Origin: Reclinomonas americana ATCC 50394
Taxonomy: Eukaryota; Jakobida; Jakobea; Jakobida
Length of the DNA stretch: 22,585 nucleotides
Reading direction: 5' to 3'
Assembly: GCA_048213135.1 (NCBI GenBank)
Contig: PS015198.1
Span: 1-22,585 of the forward strand
A program made the position numbers and the translations under genes. The notes under the pieces are model-generated. The model did not search any database, had not been told where the DNA came from, and was given only the letters and a program-made list of their open reading frames with translations. Numbering within the stretch: position 1 is the first letter of the stretch; each line of letters begins with the position of its first letter. This document shows, in pieces, positions 9,601-22,585 of this stretch.

Positions 9601-12600
9601 CACCGATGTGTTCATGCGAGAGCAGTGCTGCAACAAGAAGAAGATACTGGTGACAGCATTCGGCATCATGGCGCCTTGTGTGATGGAATCCACTGTCCGT
9701 CATCATCAGCGCGTTCTTGTTGAACTCGCCTGCAAGGAGTGTGGCATCCCTTCATCGAAAGCAGGACGTCTTTCGTCGGCAGTCGTCAACTCATTCAGCA
9801 AGAGTCTTGGCGAATTCGTCCAAAAGGCACGCGCCAAGACGCCCAAGTCTGTTGAGGGAGTACTTCAGATAGTGGGCGACTTTATCGAAGTGAGCAGCGA
9901 CCATCCTCTTGCGCAAGTCTATCAATGGTGAGCGCTAACATATGTGCCATTACGCAGAAGAGTGAACTGTGCGGTGCGGCTCTGGCGGATGCCATTGAGA
10001 GGCCACTGGTTGTGTTGGATGAACGTGGTCATTCGGAGGTGTGTGGCCTCCCCGCGCTCAGTGTGCTCTGCGCACGCGTTGTTTCTCACGTTCTATGCTT
10101 TTTAAATTCGGATGTCAGGAATCGTCACTCTTGCCAGGGATGAAGCGCAACATACAGAATCCTCTTCTGCCATTCGTGACACAGGCCGTGGATTCTCTCC
10201 ACAACTGCCCGGGTCTGCTGGCCATTCTGCTTCGAGACGGTTCTCTTTCCGAGGCGGAGATTACTCGTGCCGTCAAGTGGTGCCGTGAACGAGGTTTGGT
10301 TGCGTGACACACATTGTTGCAAAGTGTGAATACTCTGACAAACAGGCGACAGCTCTGAAGGAGATGGAGATGATAAAGAGAGAGGAGAAGAGGGAGGACG
10401 AGCAGGAGGATGATGATGATGACGGCAGCGAGAATGAGGACGATGACGGGAAGGGAAACAGGAGACACAAGGTACGCCCGTCACTGCTATCTATAAGTGA
10501 GACGTGAATGGTGTGTGTATCTCAAAAACTGCACGATTCTCAACCACAGCGCCACAAGAGTGGTCTTTCGAAATTGAGCATCAACGAGCAACTACTGCTC
10601 GTGAGACTACATGTTGCGTATTGTTGTTGTTGCCTCTCTGCTCGGCTCCTCACTCCCACTTACTCCATGCACGTGCGAACAGGGATGCAACAAGAAGATG
10701 GTGCTGGTGAAGGCATTCGGCCTCATGGCACCCGTGGTGATGCCGTTGACAGTCCGCCATCATTGGCGAGTTATCGTTCAACTTGCCTGTGATGAATGCG
10801 GAATACCCTCAAAGGGCCCCTCAGCCGCAGTCTTGTCTGCATTCGGCAAGAGCCTTGCCAAAAGTGCCGGCACGGCACGCAACAAGACGACCAAGTCTGT
10901 GGAGGGCGTGGTTGAGAGAGTGAGCAACTTTATCGAGGTAAGTGTCTCTGTCTTGACTTTGTTTATTCGACTGTGACTTGCCTGCTTGCTGATCCGACAT
11001 TCATGTGTGTGTATGTGGAATCATTAGAAAAGCGGTCTTCGAGGAGCTGAGCTGGTGAATGCTGTCGAGAGGCCTATGATTGTGATTGACAACCATGGCC
11101 ACTCGGAGGCATGTGGACTGTGATTGTGTGCATCGATGTGCGTCAATGATGTTGTCTCACTTTCTCGATTCTCCGGTGGTAGGAATCAGCCAAGCTGACG
11201 CAGATAAACGGCAAGCAAAACGTTCTTCTGCCGTTCGTCACACAGGCCATGCAGGCTCTTCGCAACTTCCCTGGCCTGCTGGCCACCTTGATTCGAGATG
11301 GATGCCTTTCCGAGGCGGAGATTGCACGTGCTTCCGCGTGGTGCAGTGAACGAGGTTTGGCTGCGTGCCATTCTTTGCTGCACAGTGTGAGCAGGTGCTG
11401 ACAAGCAAGTGACCAGTCATGAGGGAGATGGAGATGATGAAGAAAGAGGAGAAGAGAGAGGAGGACGAGCAGGCGGATGCTGATGACGGCAGCGAGAATG
11501 AAGACGACTACGGGGAGGGCAACACGAGACACAAGGTACGCCCGTCAGTGATATCTAGAATCTCTATGAGGCGTGAATGATGTGTGCGTTTAAAAACTGT
11601 ACGGTTCTCAATCACAGTACCGGAAGAGTGGCCCTGCGAAGTTGAGCGTCAACGAACAGCTTATGCTCACGAGGCTATATGTTGCGTGTTGTTGTTACCT
11701 CTCTGCTCGGCTCCTCACTCCCACTTACTCCACGCACGTGCGAGCAGGGCTGCAACAGGAAGAGGATACTAGTGAAGGCATTCGGCCTCATGGCACCCGT
11801 GGTGATGCCATCCACAGTCCTTCATCATCAGCGCGTTCTCCTCCAACTTGGCTGTGACGATTGCGGCATGCCGTCCGAGGGATCGAGCTGCCCATCATCT
11901 GCGGTCATGTCTGCATTTGGCAAGAGTCTTGCAAGGAGTGCCGCGGGGGAACGCGGTAAGACGACCAAGTCAGTTGAGGGTGTGCTGGCGAGCGTGAGCC
12001 ACTTCATCGACGTGAGTACCAGTGTGTTGTTTCTGTGTCGCGTCCGACCGTGACGATCCGTTTACTAACTTGAGTTCAATATATGCGGGATCATCAGAAG
12101 AGTGGTCTTCGAGGAGCCGAGCTTGTGAATGCTGTCGAGAGGCCGATGATTGTGATTGACGAACGTGGCTACTCGGAGGCATGTGGACGTCAGTTATGTT
12201 CGCTGTTGTGTGCCGATGATGTTGTCTCACTTTCTCGATTCTCGGGTGACAGGAATCAGTCAAGCTGATGCAGAGATACGGCAAGCAAAATGTTCTTCTG
12301 CCATTCGTCACACGGGCCATGCAGGCTCTCCACAGCTGCCCTGGCCTGCTGACCGCTCTGCTTCGAGACGGTTGCCTCTCTGAGGAAGATATGGAGCGTG
12401 CTGTCGAGTGGTGCAGTGAACGAGGTTTGGCTGCGTGACATTCATTGCTGCACACTGTGTGCTGGTGCTGACATGGACAGCTCTGAGGGAGATGGAGATG
12501 ATTAAAAAAGAGGAGAAGGGAAAGGACGACGAGCAGGCGAATGATGATGACGACAGCGAGAATGAGGACGACGACGGGGAGGGGAAAAGGAGACACAAGG

Positions 12601-13639
12601 TACGCCCGTCAGTGCTATCTATAAGACGTGAATGATGGGTGCATTTCAAAACTGCATGGTTTCTCAATCGCAGCGCCACAAGAGTGGCCCTGCGAAATTG
12701 AGCGTCAACGAGCAGTTAATGCTCACGAGACTACATGTTGCGTGTTGCTGTTACCTCGCTGCTCAGCTCCTCACTCCCACTCACCAACCGCATATGCGAA
12801 CAGGGCTGCAACAAGAAGAGGATACTGGTGAAGGCATTCGGCCTCGTGGCACCTGTGGCCATGCCATCTACTGTCCTCCATCATCAGCGCCTTCTCTTTC
12901 AGCTTGCCTGTGATGAATGCGGAATACCGTCAGAGGGACCTGGCTGTCCATCATCCGCTGTCATGTCTGCATTTGGCAAGAGTCTTGCCAATAGTGCCGG
13001 CACGACACGCAACAAGACGCCCAAGTCGGTTCAAGGTGTGCTAGCGAGCGTGTCCAACTTCATCGAGGTGATGTTTCTGTGTCGCCTCCGATCGTGACGT
13101 TCTGGTGACTGACTTGAGTTCAATATATTCGCGCGGGATCATCAGAAGAGCGGTCTTCGAGGAGCTGCGCTGCTGAGTGCTATCGAGAGACCACTGATTG
13201 TGATTGACGAACGTGGTCACTCTGAGGCATATCTTCTGGGTGTGTGGTTCTGTGGATCGATGTAAGCATGCTCACTTTGCGTACTCTGGCAGGAATCGGC
13301 AAAGTTGTGGAGGGGAGGCCGTCAAAATTCTCTTCTGCTATTTGTCACGCAGGCCATGCAGCTGCTCCACACTTACCCTGGCCTGCTGACCACTCTGCTT
13401 CGAGATGGTTGTCTTTCGACAGCGGAGATTGAGCGTGCCGGTGAGTGCTCCAAATGGAACAATCTGAGTGCACCTGCTGTTGTTGTCGTGCCACCATCAG
13501 CGCTGACGAGCATGATGCAGTGGTGGGTGACGAGAAGCCGGGGAAGATGGAGGTGAAGAAAGAGGAGGAGGAGGAGAACGAGGAGGAGGAAGAGGAGGAG
13601 GAGGAGGAGGAGGAGGAGGACGAGAACGAGGACATGTAG
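5964..13639 (+). CDS. Gene A: large nuclear-type protein with six tandem repeat units, function unknown
   Basis: Reconstructed as 35 exons in a single uninterrupted frame (4,761 nt, 1,586 residues). The N-terminus is exons 5964-6291, 6692-6741, 6817-6921 and 7010-7060. Exon 1 is Pro/Thr/Ser-rich with an Asp-rich patch; exon 4 ends in PKKKKRK, an SV40-type NLS. Six cassettes follow (listed separately), and the last exon, 13521-13639, encodes an acidic poly-Glu tail ending DENEDM and TAG. Each cassette gives, in order, a helical stretch, an 88-residue Cys/His module, a 27-residue ERPLIVVDERGHSE segment, a roughly 58-residue helical module (LLPF..QA...L..RDG.LSE.EI.RAV.WC) and an acidic Lys/Glu/Asp linker. 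I do not recognise the module. Nuclear location is inferred from the NLS and acid-rich linkers. The start was chosen because homology with gene B is in frame from this ATG and frameshifted upstream of it. Some donors are unusual (GTTGCG and GC types). Confidence 0.85.
6292..6691 (+). other. Intron 1 of gene A, microsatellite-rich
   Basis: The donor lies in a (GT)n run directly after the last lysine codons of exon 1. The intron then holds a CTT repeat, a 20-N gap and a long TC repeat, and ends CACACAG... as ATACACAG before CTATTCACCAGG. Gene B has the same exon 2 and a similar intron end. Length is uncertain because of the gap. Confidence 0.75.
6508..6633. repeat. CTT and (TC)n microsatellites with 20-N gap (6527-6546)
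   Basis: CTT repeats run up to the gap, and about 43 TC dinucleotides follow it, all within intron 1 of gene A. The gap marks where the assembly collapsed on the repeat, so the true length is unknown. Poly-Ser/Leu frames read from it are artefacts. Confidence 0.95.
7153..8262 (+). repeat. Gene A repeat unit 1 (6-exon cassette)
   Basis: Exons 7153-7218, 7311-7574 (Cys/His module), 7644-7724, 7801-7978, 8039-8127 and 8218-8262. The linker here is split over two exons, the second a 15-codon Asp/Ser-rich piece; only unit 1 of each gene has this extra exon. Cys/His residues of the module are intact. The helical exon ends CRSK rather than C.ERG. It matches unit 1 of gene B by position and by intron sequence. 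Confidence 0.85.
8342..9410 (+). repeat. Gene A repeat unit 2
   Basis: Exons 8342-8416, 8524-8787, 8863-8943, 9030-9204 and 9268-9410. The Cys/His module is intact (CNKKK, LHHQ, ACTECG). The linker is the longest (143 nt), with a Glu run then EWGDDSSVDGEDDAD, almost identical to unit 2 of gene B. The acceptor before 9030 is TATAG. Confidence 0.85.
9473..10471 (+). repeat. Gene A repeat unit 3
   Basis: Exons 9473-9535, 9626-9889, 9958-10038, 10119-10293 and 10353-10471. The module begins CCNKKK with the Cys/His set intact (RHHQ, ACKECG). Introns around the third and fourth exons are nearly identical to those of gene B unit 3, which shows that the two are positional counterparts. Confidence 0.85.
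10550..11535 (+). repeat. Gene A repeat unit 4
   Basis: Exons 10550-10612, 10683-10937, 11028-11108, 11183-11354 and 11417-11535. The Cys/His module is three codons shorter than in other units (loss after the ACDECGIPS segment) but keeps its Cys/His set. The third exon ends at a GC donor (GAG|GCATGT); no in-frame phase-0 GT alternative precedes a stop codon. Confidence 0.85.
11618..12599 (+). repeat. Gene A repeat unit 5
   Basis: Exons 11618-11680, 11748-12011, 12098-12178, 12253-12424 and 12481-12599. The Cys/His module ends FID rather than F/YIE. The third exon again uses a GC donor (GAG|GCATGT). The helical exon carries SEEDMERAVEWC, which is shared with gene B unit 4. Confidence 0.85.
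12674..13639 (+). repeat. Gene A repeat unit 6 and C-terminal acidic tail
   Basis: Exons 12674-12736, 12804-13067, 13146-13226, 13293-13440 and 13521-13639. The helical exon stops after IERAG, without the WC.ERG end of the other units, and joins the final exon. That exon holds a GAG/GGA microsatellite encoding poly-Glu and the TAG stop. The third exon can end at a GC donor (13227) or, in phase, at GTGTGG 15 nt later. Confidence 0.8.
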
Positions 13640-14854
13640 AGCAAGCAATTGAAGGTGGCGGCAGAGGAGGAACGGGTGTGGAGAGGAAGACACTGCCGTG
13701 GATGGAAGACGGTATATCTGCACCGGTGCGTGGTGAGGGAGTGAGAGTCAGGCAGAAGGGGGAAAGAGAGAGGGGAGAGATTTCGCTGGGCAAGCAGCAC
13801 ATAGCAAGTTGTGTTTGAGATCAATAGAGCTTGTCGAAAGAGAAGAAGAAGAAAGCAGATTCGCGAAGCACCAAGAGGAACACTTCTGAGCAGCAGCCTG
13901 GTGTTGTGAGACATGTAGTTTGCATATGAGTCGTCTCTTCGTGCACCTGACTATTGTTGTTGTCGTAGGAGGAAGAGCAAGACGAGTGAAGGATGATTGG
14001 AGCCGGGGACCATCATGAAACTCGCAAGGCGAATGAATGCTGGTGTACGTGGAGCCGCCCGGAGGCATCCATTTGCTTTCGTGCGTGTTGCTCACTCGCA
14101 CCTACAACAAACACGAAACGGCTATCTTGTTCACCCAAGTCCAGCCATATTCGACGACAAGAACACCTGCTTCTTCTGTGTTCATGGCGGCGACAGAGCA
14201 GCACGCTACTGATGCATGATGGCCCATCGCCAGCTGCGAAGACGGGAGTACCCATCGTGTGTGATTGTGAGGTGACTCATGCACTTGTGCATGGTTAACT
14301 AGAAGAGAGCGTTGTCTTTGTTGGGTCTGTTGATACTCATGCACCTACACTTGACACCACCTCAGCGGGTGCGCTTGGAATGCAGTCTCGATGACGATCA
14401 GGGTTGTCGGTTTTCAACGAGTTCGTAACCTTTTCGTTGTGTTTTTTGTCTGCGTCTCTTCCTCGGTATCCATCGACATGATGCAGCTGCTCATGTGCTC
14501 TGTTGAACTCTGTGCGGAGTTGTTGTCCATCATCACCTCAGCACCCAGCTTTGCCTGATCCATGTTCTCGAGCTCTCCAGGATCCGGAGAGAGAGAGATT
14601 CAAAACAATGAGACACGTAGCTGGTCATGGAGAACAATCGCAGCTGACGATGCACCCAAGATTGCCCAGTTCTCTGACACCCCTTTCTCCCCCTCCTGAC
14701 CACACAACTCTTCTCCTCCCCACATCACGACTTGTCACCTTTTCATCTTGCTGTTCGGATCAACGAATCTTCACATTGCTTTCTCTCCCTCCTCGTTTCT
14801 TGCATCACGCAGTGCGCGCGTGTGTGTGCGAAACAACAGCAAAGACACACACAG
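13640..14854. other. Region between genes A and B
   Basis: The first bases after the stop (AGCAAGC.AATT) match those after the gene B stop, so the duplicated segment extends a little into the 3' flank. The remainder has short open frames on both strands with no homology, repeat or splice pattern that I can support. It presumably holds the 3' UTR of A and the promoter of B. I see no AATAAA. Palindromic sites CTCGAGCTC and GGATCCGGA lie at about 14570-14590. Confidence 0.6.
14742..14854 (+). promoter_or_regulatory. Duplicated 5' flank of gene B
   Basis: Counterpart of 5846-5963. Homology to the gene A upstream region starts near TTCATCTTGCTGTTCG and runs to the start codon, with small indels. 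The GACGTCGAC palindrome cluster further upstream of gene A has no counterpart here. Confidence 0.6.
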
Positions 14855-21556
<6,702 letters not shown>

Positions 21557-21569
21557 AGCAAGCTAATTC

Positions 21570-22000
21570 NNNNNNNNNNNNNNNNNNNNNNNNNNNNNNN
21601 NNNNNNNNNNNNNNNNNNNNNNNNNNNNNNNNNNNNNNNNNNNNNNNNNNNNNNNNNNNNNNNNNNNNNNNNNNNNNNNNNNNNNNNNNNNNNNNNNNNN
21701 NNNNNNNNNNNNNNNNNNNNNNNNNNNNNNNNNNNNNNNNNNNNNNNNNNNNNNNNNNNNNNNNNNNNNNNNNNNNNNNNNNNNNNNNNNNNNNNNNNNN
21801 NNNNNNNNNNNNNNNNNNNNNNNNNNNNNNNNNNNNNNNNNNNNNNNNNNNNNNNNNNNNNNNNNNNNNNNNNNNNNNNNNNNNNNNNNNNNNNNNNNNN
21901 NNNNNNNNNNNNNNNNNNNNNNNNNNNNNNNNNNNNNNNNNNNNNNNNNNNNNNNNNNNNNNNNNNNNNNNNNNNNNNNNNNNNNNNNNNNNNNNNNNNN
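21570..22000. other. Assembly gap (431 N)
   Basis: Run of N starting 14 bases after the gene B stop, so the 3' UTR is not visible. Confidence 1.
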
Positions 22001-22585
22001 ACTGGGGGGGGAAGGGGGGAAGGGGGGAGGGGAGAAGGAGAAAGGGAGCGGTACTGATCCATATCTTCTCATCTTTTGTTGTTTCTCCGCCTTGGCATCT
22101 TTTCCATCTGTTCACTTCTCTTGTCTTCTTGCAGCCGTGTTTGCATCTCTTATCTTCGTCTTTTATCTTTTCTCTTCTTCAATTGTTCCGTCTTCTGTTG
22201 TCTTTTTAGCTGAGTTCGCTTCTCATCTCATCCCTTCCTCTTCTCATTATCGCTCTCCTTCACTTCTGCTGCTACCTCCATCCATATTTTACGGTTTCTC
22301 CGTTCTGTAGTTTTCCTTCGTTGCATTCACTTATCTTACTTTCTCTTCTCATTTCGTCTTCTGTTCTGTTCTCTTCAGCCATCCTCTTATCTGTGAAAGG
22401 AAAAGAAGCGAGAAAGGGAGAGAAGAGAACGCAACAGGATACAAAGAGAGAAAAGAGGAGAGGAGAGAAGGGAAAGAAGCACAAAGTTGAAGAAAACAAC
22501 AGAAGGGAAGAAAGAGAGAGAGAAGAGAAGCGAAGGGAGAAGAAGAGAAGGGAGGAGAAGAGAGGAGAAGAGAGGAGAAGAGAGG
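22001..22585. other. Low-complexity region, no gene seen
   Basis: It starts with a G-rich tract (runs of six to eight G, 22004-22040), passes into a CT-rich region to about 22380 and ends GA-rich, with AGAGGAGAAG-type tandem units from about 22530 to the window end. No supported exon on either strand. Confidence 0.7.

Noticed and set aside
13560-13639. Poly-Glu tails as frame artefacts of a GAG repeat
   Set aside because: Not dismissed as artefact: both genes reach the repeat in the same frame from a conserved exon and end in a matching D/E-rich, M-TAG terminus, so the tails are kept as coding.

Overview
The window is eukaryotic nuclear DNA. Coding sequence is cut into many short exons (about 45-330 nt) by introns mostly 50-100 nt long. 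Most introns have GT donors (commonly gtgagt, gtaagt, gtacgc or gtttgg) and cag or tag acceptors. Microsatellites and G-rich or GA-rich tracts are abundant, and there are five assembly gaps. The style suits an intron-dense protist. An amoebozoan is only a weak guess, and I could not assign a species.

Layout: (1) Positions about 778-4594, minus strand, hold a gene for an EXD1/Egalitarian-like 3'-5' exonuclease-fold protein. It is interrupted by a 931-nt gap, and its first catalytic motif appears lost. (2) Positions 4595-5963 are a divergent intergenic region with simple repeats, a 26/27-bp direct repeat and a cluster of GACGTCGAC palindromes. (3) Positions 5964-13639, plus strand, hold gene A, reconstructed as 35 exons in one continuous frame (1,586 codons plus stop). 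(4) Positions 13640-14854 separate it from gene B and carry a duplicated copy of the sequence just upstream of gene A. (5) Positions 14855-21556, plus strand, hold gene B, a tandem paralogue whose first exon runs into a gap. (6) The rest is a gap and GA/CT-rich low-complexity sequence.

The centre of interest is the gene A/gene B pair. After an N-terminal region with a lysine-rich nuclear-localisation-like motif, each protein is built from a five- to six-exon cassette repeated head to tail: six units in A and five in B. A unit encodes a short helix, an 88-residue module with an almost invariant C-x23-HH-x8-C-x2-C pattern, a 27-residue segment containing ERPLIVVDERGHSE, a roughly 58-residue helical module, and an acidic K/E/D linker. 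Both proteins end in a poly-glutamate tail. I do not recognise the module as a known domain. Cassettes begin and end in phase 0, so they can be duplicated or lost without breaking the frame.

Units 1-3 of A and B match by position, so the cassette array existed before the gene duplicated. Units 4-6 of A and 4-5 of B differ, and B unit 4 is a mosaic of A units 4 and 5. The array also records splice-site changes: GT-to-GC donors and one shifted acceptor. No function can be assigned from sequence. The NLS-like motif and acidic linkers suggest a nuclear scaffold or chromatin/nucleic-acid partner, which is inference only.
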